64,000 nucleotides of DNA from Candidatus Eremiobacterota bacterium. GTDB lineage: Bacteria > Vulcanimicrobiota > Vulcanimicrobiia > Vulcanimicrobiales > Vulcanimicrobiaceae. The stretch lies in contig JAFAKB010000016.1 of the NCBI GenBank assembly GCA_019235885.1, positions 1 through 64,000 of the forward strand, read 5' to 3'. The translations under genes were made by a program, and so were the position numbers. Of the stretch, positions 27,971 through 37,149 are shown piece by piece; position 1 is the stretch's first letter, and each line of letters begins with the position of its first letter. The notes beneath the pieces were generated by a model. It saw nothing but the letters and a program-made list of their open reading frames with translations, was not told the DNA's origin and did not search any database.

Positions 27971-28246
27971 CTAGGCCGCTGGAAGGCTGACGGTGACGGC
28001 CTCGATCACTACGGCTTCGATGTCACCGGCAGGAATCGGCTCGCCCCGCTCGCTGCGGTCTTCAATTTCGAGCTCGATGACCTCGCGAGCATTTGCCAAT
28101 GCTTCGGCAATTGTCGCTCCGAACGTGTGGGCGTGTGGAAAGGCCGGAATAATGACGTTGTAGGCGGACCGGTCCGGCTCAGGATCCAAGATTACGCGAT
28201 ACGTCGCGTCCATGCTGTCTTGTTCGACAGAATACAAAACGTTCAT
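27971..28246 (-). CDS. hicB: HicB-type antitoxin
   Basis: Up to 91 residues; an internal ATG at 28213 (MDATYRVIL) is an equally good start. The partial RNase-H fold is seen in YRVILDPEPDRSAYNVIIPAFPHAHTFGATIAEALANAREVIEL. The C-terminus is short and shows no evident ribbon-helix-helix or HTH, so DNA binding may need the HicA complex. Neutralises HicA. Confidence 0.87.
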   Translation of the reverse strand: MNVLYSVEQDSMDATYRVILDPEPDRSAYNVIIPAFPHAHTFGATIAEALANAREVIELEIEDRSERGEPIPAGDIEAVVIEAVTVSLPAA

Positions 28247-28361
28247 GCCTATCGATCACGCGGTTCTCAGCCGACCACTAGGGGTTCGAGTTTCCAGGTT
28301 TTTCGCGTCGGAAGGGCGCCCGGTAACGGCTCGATTAAACCAATTTCGATTATGCGTTATC

Positions 28362-28367
28362 ATTATA
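28362..28367 (-). promoter_or_regulatory. -10 element candidate for hicBA in an AT-rich patch
   Basis: The leftward strand reads TATAAT inside the most AT-rich stretch of the neighbourhood (28335-28375), about 116 bases before hicB. No good -35 box was found at 16-18 bases. The core ATTATAAT is symmetric and could work in either direction. The rest of the 28247-28378 gap holds nothing else I recognise. Confidence 0.35.
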
Positions 28368-28378
28368 ATAAAGCAGTC

Positions 28379-30556
28379 TTACTTCGTCGCGAGGTCGGGT
28401 TGGGGCGTTCGAACCGCTTCGATGGCGGCGAGGATGCGTTCGGGGCTCATGGGGAGGTCGTTGAGCCAGGCGCCGGTGGCGTCGTAGATCGCGGCGGCGA
28501 CGGCGGGGGCGAACGGGACGAGCGGCATCTCGGCCACGCCGCGGGCGCCGTACGGACCGTTCGGGTCGGCGTGCTCCAAGATGATCGGGACGATCTCGGC
28601 GGGGACGTCGAGCGCCGTCGGGAGGAGATACGTGCTGAAGTAGGGCGTGACCATCTTGCCCTCGCGCACGATGAAGTTCTCGGTCAGCGCGTAGCCGAGC
28701 GCTTGCGCGATGCAGCCTTCGATCTGCGCTTCGACCTGCTGGCGGTTGATCGCGCGGCCGACGTCATGGACGCTGACGATCTTCAGCACGCGCGTGACGC
28801 CGGTGGTCACGTCGACTTCGACTCCGACCGCTTGCGCGGCGTAGCCGTAGCAGAAGTTCGGCGTCGCGGCGCCGGTTTCGGGATCCAGCGCCGTCGTGCG
28901 CGGCGCGCGGTACTCGACCGTCGCCTCGGGTGCTTCGCCGCGCTCCCACGCCCCGCGCGCCGCCTGCGCCGCGTCGTGAACCGCGCGGCCGCCCATGAAC
29001 GTCATGCGGGACGCCGAGGCGGAACCGGCGTTCGGCGCCTGCGCGGAGTCGTCGCTGACCAGCGCCACGGCTTCGAGCGGAAGGCCGAGCGCCTCGGCGG
29101 CGATTTGGCGCAGGATCAAGTGCGCCCCTTGGCCGACGTCCGCCGCCCCGATCCGCACCACGGCGCGCTCGATGCGCGCCGTTCCGATCAGCTCGACCGT
29201 CGCCGTCGCGCGGTCGGGATAACCGAACGAATAGCCAACGTTCTTGATCCCGCTCGCGATCCCGATCCCGCGCCGCAGCGTCGCGTGTGGGTCGCGCTGC
29301 GCGCGCGGCGTGAAGCGGCGGCGCGCCTCGCCGGCGCAGCGCTCGAGCACCGCGAGCGCGCTCACGCCGGTGGGCAGCACGTTGCCGGTCGCTTCGGTGT
29401 CGCCTTCGCGGTAGAGGTTCTTGCGGCGGATCTCCGCCGGGTCGATCTCCAGCGCGCGCGCGATCCGCGCGATCATCGACTCGGCGGCCCAGTGCGCCTG
29501 CGGCGAGCCGAAGCCGCGGAACGCGCCGCTCGGCACGTTGTTGGTGTACACGACGATCCCGTCGGTCGACACGTTCGGGACGCGGTACGGGCCTTGCGCG
29601 AAGATCGTCGCGCATTTCAGCACTTCCGCGCTGGTCGACGCGTACGCGCCGCCGTCGGCGAGCGTGCGCGTCTCGACCGCGACGATCGTCCCGTCGCGCT
29701 TCGCGCCCCATTTCGTGGTGATGTGGAACGGATGGCGTTTGTGATGGCCGGCGATCGACTCTTCGCGAGTCCAGACGATCGCGGCCGGCCGCTTCAGCAC
29801 GAACGCCGCGAGCGCGACCAGCGCCTGCACCGAGAGGTCTTCGCGCCCGCCGAACGCGCCGCCGATCTTCGCGTAGCGGATCGCCACCGCGCTCTCGTCC
29901 AGCTTCAGCATCGCGGCGATCTGGCGGCGGTCTTCGTGCAGCCACTGCCCCGCCGTTTCGACGACCAGCGTGTTGCCTTCGTAGTACGCAATCCCGGCGT
30001 CGGGCTGCAAGTACGCGTGCTCTTGCCAGGACGTCGTGAACGTCCCGCTCAGCACGACGTCGGCCTGCGCGAACCCCGCCGCAACGTCGCCCTTGCGGAT
30101 CTTCTGGTGCAGCAGCACGTTCGTGCCGCGCTCGGGATGGACCAGCGGCGCGCCCGCGTCGAGCGCGCGCTGCGCGTCGAACACCGCCGACAGGTCGGTG
30201 TACTCGACCGCGACCAGCTGCGCGGCGCGTGCGGCCGTCTCGGGATCCGTCGCGACGACGAGCGCGACGCGGTCGCCGGCGTAGCGCACGCGCTCGCTGC
30301 ACAGCACTTCCTGGTCGTCCTCGATCAAGCCGAAGCGGTTGTGCGGGACGTCCTTGGCGGTCAGCACCGCCACGACGCCCGGCATCGCCAGCGCGCGCGA
30401 CGTGTAGAGGCGATCGATCCGCGCGTGCGGGCGGTGCGCGAAGACCGCTTTGCAGTGCAGCATTCCGGGGCGCACGAGATCCGCCGGATAGCGGGCGGCG
30501 CCGGTCACCTTCGCGCGCGCGTCGGGGCGCGCGAACGGCGTGCCGATCAGGCTCAT
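28379..30556 (-). CDS. xanthine dehydrogenase, molybdenum-binding subunit
   Basis: The 725-residue protein has the xanthine oxidase family layout: N-terminal ald_xan_dh_C hammerhead domain (ALAMPGVVAVLTAKDVPHN), then molybdopterin-binding segments IGGAFGGRED, GAFRGFGSPQAHWAAE, GAADVGQGAHLILRQIAAEALG and the C-terminal GYGARGVAEMPLVP-type loop with the catalytic Glu. Oxidises hypoxanthine and xanthine to urate, feeding PuuD 8 kb away. The start overlaps the stop of the FAD/Fe-S gene (ATGA). Confidence 0.88.
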   Translation of the reverse strand: MSLIGTPFARPDARAKVTGAARYPADLVRPGMLHCKAVFAHRPHARIDRLYTSRALAMPGVVAVLTAKDVPHNRFGLIEDDQEVLCSERVRYAGDRVALVVATDPETAARAAQLVAVEYTDLSAVFDAQRALDAGAPLVHPERGTNVLLHQKIRKGDVAAGFAQADVVLSGTFTTSWQEHAYLQPDAGIAYYEGNTLVVETAGQWLHEDRRQIAAMLKLDESAVAIRYAKIGGAFGGREDLSVQALVALAAFVLKRPAAIVWTREESIAGHHKRHPFHITTKWGAKRDGTIVAVETRTLADGGAYASTSAEVLKCATIFAQGPYRVPNVSTDGIVVYTNNVPSGAFRGFGSPQAHWAAESMIARIARALEIDPAEIRRKNLYREGDTEATGNVLPTGVSALAVLERCAGEARRRFTPRAQRDPHATLRRGIGIASGIKNVGYSFGYPDRATATVELIGTARIERAVVRIGAADVGQGAHLILRQIAAEALGLPLEAVALVSDDSAQAPNAGSASASRMTFMGGRAVHDAAQAARGAWERGEAPEATVEYRAPRTTALDPETGAATPNFCYGYAAQAVGVEVDVTTGVTRVLKIVSVHDVGRAINRQQVEAQIEGCIAQALGYALTENFIVREGKMVTPYFSTYLLPTALDVPAEIVPIILEHADPNGPYGARGVAEMPLVPFAPAVAAAIYDATGAWLNDLPMSPERILAAIEAVRTPQPDLATK

Positions 30557-31977
30557 GCGCGAACCGCGTCCGGAAGCGGCTCGCTGGCGCGCAGCGTGCG
30601 CGCGGCCTCCTCCATCGCGTCGAGAATTTTGCGGTAGCCGGTGCAGCGGCAGAGGTTGCCGCTGATCGCAGCTTGATGGTCGTCGAGCGTCGGCGAGCCG
30701 CACTCCTCGAGCAGCTTCGCGCCGGCCATGATCATTCCGGGAATGCAGAAACCGCACTGCACCGCGCCGCAGTCGACGTACGCCTGTTGCAAAGGATGCA
30801 GCTCCTCACCGTTCGCCAGCCCCTCGATCGTGGTGATCGCCGCGCCGTGCGCTTGGGCCGCCGGAACCAGACACGACATCACCGCCGCGCCGTCGAGCCA
30901 CACCGTGCACGCGCCGCACTCGCCCTCGGCGCAGCCTTCCTTCGCGCCGGTCAAGCCGGCGTTCTCGCGCAGCGCGTTCAGCAGCGTCTTTTGCTGCGCG
31001 CCGCGCAGCATGCGCGGAACGCCGTTGATCGTCGTCTCGATCGTGCCGGCGAAGGCGCGCGTGGGGGCGCTGGGGGCCAGCGTCTCCAGCAGCACCGGCC
31101 GCTCGGGATAGCCGTCGGCTTCACGCCCGTTCGAGATGCGGTCGAGCGCGCGCGCGATCAGCGCGGCGAGCGTGGTGCGGCGGTAGCCGGCCGAGCCGCG
31201 CACGTCGTCGATCGGCGTGGCGTCCTCGCACGCCAGCCGCCCCGCCTCTTCACACGTCGCGTCGTCGAGCCGCCGGCCGACCAGAAAGCGCTCCGCCGTC
31301 GCGGCGCGCACGACGGTCGGCGCAAGACAGCCCAGCGCGATCCGCGCCTCGGTGACGTTCCCTGGTGCATCGAGCTCCACCACGACCGCGACGTCGATCA
31401 CCGAGATCGCCTGCGCGCGCCGCAGCCCGAGCTTCAGAAAGATTCCACGCCGCCGCGCGTTCAGCGCCGCGAACCGAATCTCGCGCACCAGCTCGTCGGC
31501 CCGCAGCTGTGTAACACGAAAGCCGGTGTAGAAGTCGCGCAGCGCCACCGTTCGTTCGCCGGCCCGCGAGGCGAGCAGGAGCTCCGCGTCGAGCGCCAGC
31601 AGCGGCGCGATGGTGTCGTTCGCCGGGGAGGCGGTCACCAGGTTCCCCGCAACCGTGCCGCGCGCGCGAATCTGCGGCGCGCCGACCTCGATGCAGGCCT
31701 GTGCCAGCGGCAGCATCGCTTCGCGCGCGAACGGCGCGGCCAGCACGTCGTTGTGGGTCGCCAGGCCGCCGAGCGCAATCGCAGGGCCGTCCCGGCGGAC
31801 GTACTTCAGCTCGCGCAGCGCCGAGACGTCGATCAGCGTCGCGGTGGGCTTGACCCCGCGCTGCAGCTCGACCAGAACGTCCGTTCCGCCCGCGACGATG
31901 CGCGCGGCGGAGCCGTGCTCGGCCAGCACGGCGAGCGCCTCGTCGACGCTCGCCGGCCGGACGATCGTACTCCACAT
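30553..31977 (-). CDS. xanthine dehydrogenase FAD and 2Fe-2S subunit (fused, FAD domain first)
   Basis: The 474-residue protein starts with a CoxM-type FAD domain (IVAGGTDVLVELQRG, IRARGTVAGNLVTASPANDT) covering about 1-285 and ends with a two-cluster ferredoxin domain: GCAEGECGACTVWLDG for the plant-type cluster and CGFCIPGM ... NLCRCTGYRKI for the second. In eukaryotic and many bacterial XDHs the Fe-S domain comes first, so the order here is swapped. It passes electrons from the Mo subunit to NAD+ or another acceptor. Confidence 0.88.
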   Translation of the reverse strand: MWSTIVRPASVDEALAVLAEHGSAARIVAGGTDVLVELQRGVKPTATLIDVSALRELKYVRRDGPAIALGGLATHNDVLAAPFAREAMLPLAQACIEVGAPQIRARGTVAGNLVTASPANDTIAPLLALDAELLLASRAGERTVALRDFYTGFRVTQLRADELVREIRFAALNARRRGIFLKLGLRRAQAISVIDVAVVVELDAPGNVTEARIALGCLAPTVVRAATAERFLVGRRLDDATCEEAGRLACEDATPIDDVRGSAGYRRTTLAALIARALDRISNGREADGYPERPVLLETLAPSAPTRAFAGTIETTINGVPRMLRGAQQKTLLNALRENAGLTGAKEGCAEGECGACTVWLDGAAVMSCLVPAAQAHGAAITTIEGLANGEELHPLQQAYVDCGAVQCGFCIPGMIMAGAKLLEECGSPTLDDHQAAISGNLCRCTGYRKILDAMEEAARTLRASEPLPDAVRA

Positions 31978-32020
31978 CCCTGATAGGGTTCGCGGGGACG
32001 TGGAGAGCCTCCTTAGACGC

Positions 32021-33715
32021 TTAGCCGTTCAGCGCCAGCGTGAGCCCGAAGTCGGGGACGCGCAGCGCGTCCCCTCCCGCGTCGGGCGCGTCCTCGTCGG
32101 CGACGGCGAAGCGCGCGACGAGCGCGTCGAGCCGTTCGGCCTGCTCGCGCAGGGCGCGCGCCGTCGCGTCGATCTCCTGGACCCCCGAGGCGAGCTCGCC
32201 GGTCGCGAGCGCGGCCTGGTGCGCCGCCGCCGACTGCTCCTCGGCGGCGTGCGCGACCGGCGTCATCGTCTGGGTGATGTCGCGGGTCGTGATCTGCATC
32301 TGGCTCGCCGCCGCGGCGTTCTCCTCGACCCCGGCCGAGGCGCTCGAGACGTTTTCGGTGACCCGCAGCGAGGCGTCGCGCATCTCGCGCGCTCGCGCGG
32401 CGAGCTCTTCCGCGACGCCGGTCGTCGAGCCGACCGCGCCGCCGATCCGGCCCAGCGCGTCGGAGGCTTGCTCGGCGACGGCGAGGCCGCTCTCCATCGA
32501 GACGTCGGAGGAACGCATCGCCTCCGCCGCCGTGACGGTCTCGCGCCGGATCGAGGTCAGAATTCCGGATATCTCGCGGGTCGCGCCGGCGGAGCGCTCC
32601 GCCAATTTGCGCACTTCGTCGGCGACGACCGCGAAGCCGCGGCCGTGATCGCCTGCGCGCGCCGCTTCGATCGCGGCGTTGAGCGCGAGCAAGTTCGTCT
32701 GGTCGGCGATCTCCTCGATCGTGCGCACGATCGTCTCGACCTGCGCCGAGCGTTCCTCGAGCGCGCCCATCGCTTCGGCCGCCTTGACCGAGATGTCGCG
32801 CAGCTGCTGCATCGCGCGCTGCGTCTGCAGCACCGCGTGCGTTCCGCCGACGGCTTCTTTCGTCGCCTCGCTCGCCGACGAGGCGAGATCGCTGCCGTGG
32901 AAGGAGAGCGACTCGATCCCGTCGTCCAGCTGCTGGATCGCGCCGGTCGCCTGCTGGATCGCGGTCGCCTGGTGTCCGGCGCCCTGCGCGATCATCTCCG
33001 CCGAGCGCGCGAGCTCCTCGATCGCCGCGCTGGCGTGCGCGATCTTCGCGGCTTGGTCCTTCGCGCCGCCGGCGACGCTCTCGACGGCCTTCGCGATCTG
33101 CTCGACCGCGACCGACGCCTGGTTCGCCGCCGCCGACGTCTGCTCGGAGGCGATCGCGAGCGTCCGCGAGGCGCCGATCACGCCGCCGATCAGCTCGCGC
33201 AGCGCCCCCAAGCCGTTGGTGAGCTCCGTGCCGACGGTCGTCAAGCCTTCGGCGAGGTCGTTGTAGCTGTCGACGACGTCGGAGATCTCGTCGCGCGCGT
33301 CGTCGTGAATCCGCTCGCGCGCCGAGCTGAAGCTGGAGCGCAGGTCGCCGTGCGCGAGCCGGCCGAGCGCTGCGGAGAGCTCCGCGAAGTCGCCGTGCAC
33401 CATCGTCGCCAGCGCCGCGGCGACGCGCGAGAGCCGCCGGGTCATCCCGCGCGAGAGCAGCGTCGCGTACACGATCGTCACCGCCAGCGCGAGCGACGCC
33501 ACGATCAGTATCAGCCCTTGCACGCGAGCGATTTCAGCGTCGAAGTCCGCCGAGACGGCCCCGCGCAGCATTCCGCTCTCCAGCGCGTGCAGGTGTGAGA
33601 AAGCCAGGGTGGACACACCTGCGACGATCGCCAGCGCGACGATCGGAACGGCAAAACCGCCCGCGAGTTGAGCCCCGATGCGCAGCTTCATGCTTACTGT
33701 CATCGGCGCTTGCAT
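32021..33715 (-). CDS. methyl-accepting chemotaxis protein with minimal periplasmic region
   Basis: The 564-residue protein has two membrane helices (about 14-37 and 67-89) separated by only about 30 residues, then a HAMP-like segment and a long coiled-coil signalling domain with the hairpin-tip signature [21 protein letters not shown] and [18 protein letters not shown]. It must sense a membrane-proximal, cytoplasmic or energy-related signal. No other chemotaxis genes are nearby. Confidence 0.9.
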   Translation of the reverse strand: MQAPMTVSMKLRIGAQLAGGFAVPIVALAIVAGVSTLAFSHLHALESGMLRGAVSADFDAEIARVQGLILIVASLALAVTIVYATLLSRGMTRRLSRVAAALATMVHGDFAELSAALGRLAHGDLRSSFSSARERIHDDARDEISDVVDSYNDLAEGLTTVGTELTNGLGALRELIGGVIGASRTLAIASEQTSAAANQASVAVEQIAKAVESVAGGAKDQAAKIAHASAAIEELARSAEMIAQGAGHQATAIQQATGAIQQLDDGIESLSFHGSDLASSASEATKEAVGGTHAVLQTQRAMQQLRDISVKAAEAMGALEERSAQVETIVRTIEEIADQTNLLALNAAIEAARAGDHGRGFAVVADEVRKLAERSAGATREISGILTSIRRETVTAAEAMRSSDVSMESGLAVAEQASDALGRIGGAVGSTTGVAEELAARAREMRDASLRVTENVSSASAGVEENAAAASQMQITTRDITQTMTPVAHAAEEQSAAAHQAALATGELASGVQEIDATARALREQAERLDALVARFAVADEDAPDAGGDALRVPDFGLTLALNG

Positions 33716-34164
33716 GGTCGCTTTTCACCAATTGGCGCAAGATTATTCCAACAATCTTCGTGCATTGTTCCAGATTCGTACATTTCTGTTTCCACGCGCT
33801 AGCAACGCAAAATACCCGCGTGTGTTTAACTCCGCACCGCGAGTAACGTCGATGAATCTTGTTCCGCGGGGGCGCGCTGTTAGGCCGGGCGCACCGCCTC
33901 ACGTCGATGGTGTTCGCGTCCGTGCACGCCGCGCACGGCGTTCCGAATGCCGAGCATGCCGGCCGTCCTCGGCCGGGCTTGCGCGGCGGGGCCGCCGCGC
34001 CGGCTCACTCTCATAAGCGCCACACCCACGAGAACACCTATCGGCACAACGGCCGCCGCTCCTTACCGGCCGCTTCAGCGGTGCGCGAAGTCCGGCGAGC
34101 CGTGTCCCAGGGCAAGCCGGCCGAGCGCTGAGGGTTCCTCCCCCTCACGGCGAACCCGACGCGC
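33716..34164. other. intergenic region, no gene supported
   Basis: About 450 bases between the chemoreceptor and the ThyX-like gene. The left third (33720-33850) is clearly less GC-rich than the surroundings and probably holds the leftward promoter. Short open frames on the right side, including a His-rich stretch near 34010-34060, have no recognisable family or ribosome site. Confidence 0.5.
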
Positions 34165-35025
34165 ATGGGCTTTTCCGCGCGCGTGCTTCTCGACAGCGTC
34201 TCGCCCGCCGGCGTCCGCCTTACGACGATGGAAGTGCGCTACCCGCGCTTCATCCACAGCGAGGTTATGACGCATCGCAACTTTTCCCGGAATGCCGCGA
34301 GCTCGCGTGCCATTCCGATCAAGAAGATGATCGACGCGGTGCGCGAGGATCCGGCGATGCCGCTGTGGTGGGGACGAAACCAGGCCGGGATGCAGGCGCG
34401 CGAACAGATTTCCGAGGAAGCGCGCGCGCTCGCCGAGAGCGAGTGGAAAAGCGCGCTGGCCGACGCGCTCACGCACGCCGTGCGGCTTGCATCGAGCGAC
34501 ATCAACCTGCACAAACAGCTGGTGAACCGAATCCTCGAGCCGTTCGCGTGGATCACCGTCATTCTCACGGCGACGGAGTGGGCGAACTTCTTCACCCAGC
34601 GCACGCACGAAGACGCCCAACCGGAGCTCAAGTACATTGCCGAGAGGATGCTGCATGCGTACCGCGCGAGCGAGCCGCGGCCGCTGGAGCTCGGTGAATG
34701 GCACACGCCGCTCATTCAGGCGGACGAAGAAGCGATGCTGCCGCTGGAGCAGCGCCTGAAGATCAGCGTGGCGCGCGCTGCACGCGTTTCATATCTTTCG
34801 CACCAAGGGACGCGCGACCACGCGAAGGATCTCGAGCTCTACGAAAAGCTGCTCGGCGGGGGCGCGAACGGGCATTGGTCGCCGTTCGAGCACGTCGCCA
34901 AGCCGCTCGCGTCGCGGGACGACTGGTCCGGGAACTTCCGCGGCTGGGAGCAGTACCGCAAGCGCTTCCCGCAAGAGCATGCCTCGACGTTGCCGGACGA
35001 GACGCCGGTCCCGGCCCTCCCCTGA
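34165..35025 (+). CDS. ThyX-like flavin-dependent thymidylate synthase (divergent)
   Basis: The 286-residue protein shows the ThyX core: YPRFIHSEVMTHRNFSRNAASSRAIP, where THRNFSRNAASSR (36-48) aligns with the RHRxxSxNxxSxR signature except that the first Arg is Thr. INLHKQLVNRILEPFAWITVILTATEWANFFTQR aligns with the substrate- and flavin-binding helix. ThyX makes dTMP from dUMP with FAD and methylene-folate. This subtype is known in phages and actinobacteria, so it may be transferred or have altered activity. Confidence 0.8.
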   Translation: MGFSARVLLDSVSPAGVRLTTMEVRYPRFIHSEVMTHRNFSRNAASSRAIPIKKMIDAVREDPAMPLWWGRNQAGMQAREQISEEARALAESEWKSALADALTHAVRLASSDINLHKQLVNRILEPFAWITVILTATEWANFFTQRTHEDAQPELKYIAERMLHAYRASEPRPLELGEWHTPLIQADEEAMLPLEQRLKISVARAARVSYLSHQGTRDHAKDLELYEKLLGGGANGHWSPFEHVAKPLASRDDWSGNFRGWEQYRKRFPQEHASTLPDETPVPALP

Positions 35026-35029
35026 AAAA

Positions 35030-35075
35030 CGTCATCCTGAGCCTTGAGAACGTCATCCTGAGCCTGTCGAAGGGC
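35030..35075 (+). repeat. two tandem REP-like units between the ThyX-like and M48-like genes
   Basis: AACGTCATCCTGAGCCT occurs twice with a 24-base period, the second copy extended by GTCGAAGG. The complement of the full unit recurs, altered, inside glmU at 8989-9010. The right end supplies GAAGGG just before the likely TTG start of the next gene. Confidence 0.6.
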
Positions 35076-35078
35076 GCG

Positions 35079-36350
35079 TTGCGCCGGTTGCTCGTCGCCG
35101 TGCTGGTCGCGCTGACGCTGTGCTGCGCGAGCGGCGGAGCGGCCGAGGCGCGGACGCGGCTGGACGCGCGCGTCGACGCGCTCACGGCGAAAGACTTGCT
35201 CACGCGCGATCCGGCCGGCTTGGTCGATCCCGGGCGGCAGCGGCGCGCGCGCGCGATCGCCGACCTGCGCCACGCCGCTTCGACCGGCTGGGGGATCGCG
35301 CAGATTCTGGCGTTCTGGTGGCTGTGGCGCTCCGGCGCCGGCGCGCGCCTGCGCGACTGGATGCGGCGCCGCACGCGCAGCAAAACCGCGCAGCGGGTGG
35401 TGTTCGGGCTGGCGATCGGCGCGCTCGGCCCGCTCGCCGCGCTGCCGTTCGCACTGGTGAGCTATCGCGTCGGGTTCAACGCCGGTGCCACCGACGAACA
35501 GCTCGGCGCGTGGTTCCTCGACTACGCGATGCGGATCGGGCTCGACGCGCTGGTCGGCGCGCTGATCGTCGCCGGCGTGCTGACGCTGGTCGACAAGACG
35601 CGGCAGTGGTACATCTATCTCGCGCTGCTGCTGTACGGGGGCGCGATCGCCGGCGTCGCGTTCACGCCGCTGCTTCCGATCGGCGCGCCGCAGAAGACGA
35701 CGCCGAAGGCCGTGGTCGCGCTCGGTGCGGAGATGGCGCGCGTCAACGGCGTTCCCGGCACGCCGCTCGTGCTGCTCGCCACTTCCCGCCACAGCAACGC
35801 GATGATGTCGCGGGCCGCCGGGATCGGCCCGACCGCGCGCACCGAACTCGGCGATGTCACCCTCGTGCACATGACGACGCCGGAGCTGCGCGTCGCGCTG
35901 GCGCACGCGTTCGCCCACGTTCTTTACGGCGATCCGCTGCGCCAGACGCTCATGGCCGTCACGCTGTTCGTGCTGGCCGCATCGATCGCCGTGCTGCTCA
36001 GCGACCGCGTCGGCTTCCGGCGCGACGACGACGCGCTCTCGCGGCTCGCGCTCGTCGCGACGTTCCTCGGCTTGGTGCTCATCGTCGTCTATCCGCTCTA
36101 CAACGCGTACTCGCGCAACCTGGTGACCCGCGCCGACGAGCAAAGTCTGGCCGCGACGAACGACCGCGTCGCGACCGTGCGCGCGATGGTCCGTTACGCC
36201 GACGACGATCTCGTCCCGCTCTGCGACCGCCGCTCGATCCGCTGGTACTTCGACGACAGCCCCGCACTCGGCGGCCGCATCGCGCACACCGCCGGCACCG
36301 CCGACCCCTGCCCCGGCGGCGGCCCCGCCACCGCCACCCCACCGCCGTAA
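35079..36350 (+). CDS. M48-like membrane protein without the catalytic glutamate
   Basis: The TTG start at 35079 gives 423 residues with a signal peptide (RRLLVAVLVALTLCCASGGA), several membrane helices at about 65-85, 110-130, 150-195 and 295-345, and an M48/Ste24-type segment: GVPGTPLVLLATSRHSNAMMSRAAGIG then LAHAFAHVLYGDP. The zinc motif HExxH reads HAFAH (276-280), so the general-base Glu is Ala. It is probably an inactive protease homologue, unless sequence error is involved. Confidence 0.7.
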   Translation: MRRLLVAVLVALTLCCASGGAAEARTRLDARVDALTAKDLLTRDPAGLVDPGRQRRARAIADLRHAASTGWGIAQILAFWWLWRSGAGARLRDWMRRRTRSKTAQRVVFGLAIGALGPLAALPFALVSYRVGFNAGATDEQLGAWFLDYAMRIGLDALVGALIVAGVLTLVDKTRQWYIYLALLLYGGAIAGVAFTPLLPIGAPQKTTPKAVVALGAEMARVNGVPGTPLVLLATSRHSNAMMSRAAGIGPTARTELGDVTLVHMTTPELRVALAHAFAHVLYGDPLRQTLMAVTLFVLAASIAVLLSDRVGFRRDDDALSRLALVATFLGLVLIVVYPLYNAYSRNLVTRADEQSLAATNDRVATVRAMVRYADDDLVPLCDRRSIRWYFDDSPALGGRIAHTAGTADPCPGGGPATATPPP

Positions 36351-36540
36351 GCGCACGAATCGCCTTAAATCGCTTCCTGTGCTGCGGTATTCCCCGTCGT
36401 AAGGACAATACGAACGTACCACGATAATTTTTGGACGGGGGTCAGTTGACAACGGCATGCGGAGTGTGGCATGTAATGGTCGTGGGGTGTGGGCGAGCCG
36501 CAGAGCGCGGAGCTCCAGGCCTCGCTGACAGGAGAAGCGG

Positions 36541-37149
36541 GTGTTTCTTCGTTATCGTGCCGCGCTCGCGTGTATCGCGATCGCAGCGGTGCTCGGTGCT
36601 TGCGGCGGTGACGGTGGCCGCTCGATTCCCGGCCGAAGCGTGAAAGCTTCGGGATTACAGCACGCATCCAGCCGGGTGGTACGGCTCAGCGGCACCGCGG
36701 CCGGTGCACAGCTCTCGCGGGACGGTACGTTGCACATAGACCTCGGCGGACAGGGTCACGTGATCGAGATAGAATCGCTGACGGATGCTGCGACGCATTA
36801 TCGCATTCATTTCGATCGCAGGCCGTCGCGCACGGTGATGTCGGTAATCGGTCAACCAGACTGTGTCGATCCCTGCGGCGACTTTGGCGGCAGCACACCT
36901 ACGCCGACACCGACGCCGACGCCGCCGCCAAACTATGCGGAATGCTCAAAAGCTGGCGGAGCTACTTGGTATAACAATCTGAACGGCAGCTACGGATGCG
37001 TCAAGCAAGGCGGGCAGCAGCAGCTGTCGTGCGGAATACTAAAGTGGGACTATCCCGGGCATGGGCGATTGTTTTTCAGTAACGGACAAGATTTGGGAAA
37101 TATCGACTATGCAATCGACCATGGTGAAAGCGGATGTACTCTCGGATGA
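36541..37149 (+). CDS. putative lipoprotein with Thr-Pro linker
   Basis: The GTG start gives 202 residues: a signal peptide with lipobox LGAC (Cys at about residue 21), a beta-rich domain to about 110, a Cys pair motif PDCVDPCGDFGG, a TPTPTPTPTPPP linker and a small C-terminal Cys-containing domain (SYGCVKQGG, LSCGILKW, GESGCTLG). I do not recognise the family. The DCVD..CG..STPxP linker also occurs in the broken gene at 44817-45438, so these are paralogues. Confidence 0.65.
   Translation: MFLRYRAALACIAIAAVLGACGGDGGRSIPGRSVKASGLQHASSRVVRLSGTAAGAQLSRDGTLHIDLGGQGHVIEIESLTDAATHYRIHFDRRPSRTVMSVIGQPDCVDPCGDFGGSTPTPTPTPTPPPNYAECSKAGGATWYNNLNGSYGCVKQGGQQQLSCGILKWDYPGHGRLFFSNGQDLGNIDYAIDHGESGCTLG

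Noticed and set aside
27905..30637. A 910-codon rightward open frame opposite the xanthine dehydrogenase gene
   Set aside because: Antisense to a conserved enzyme with low-complexity translation; a GC artefact.
33859..34131. A 90-codon frame with a His-rich stretch before the ThyX-like gene
   Set aside because: No ribosome site, no similarity, low-complexity Arg/Ala composition.
36446..36477. TTGACA followed by TGTAAT upstream of the lipoprotein gene
   Set aside because: Spacing is about 20 bases, too long for a confident sigma70 promoter.
36899..36925. Possible microsatellite or CRISPR-like repeat of ACGCCGACACC units
   Set aside because: It encodes the Thr-Pro linker of a lipoprotein; no spacers or regular repeat-spacer layout. 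No CRISPR array or tRNA was seen anywhere in the window.
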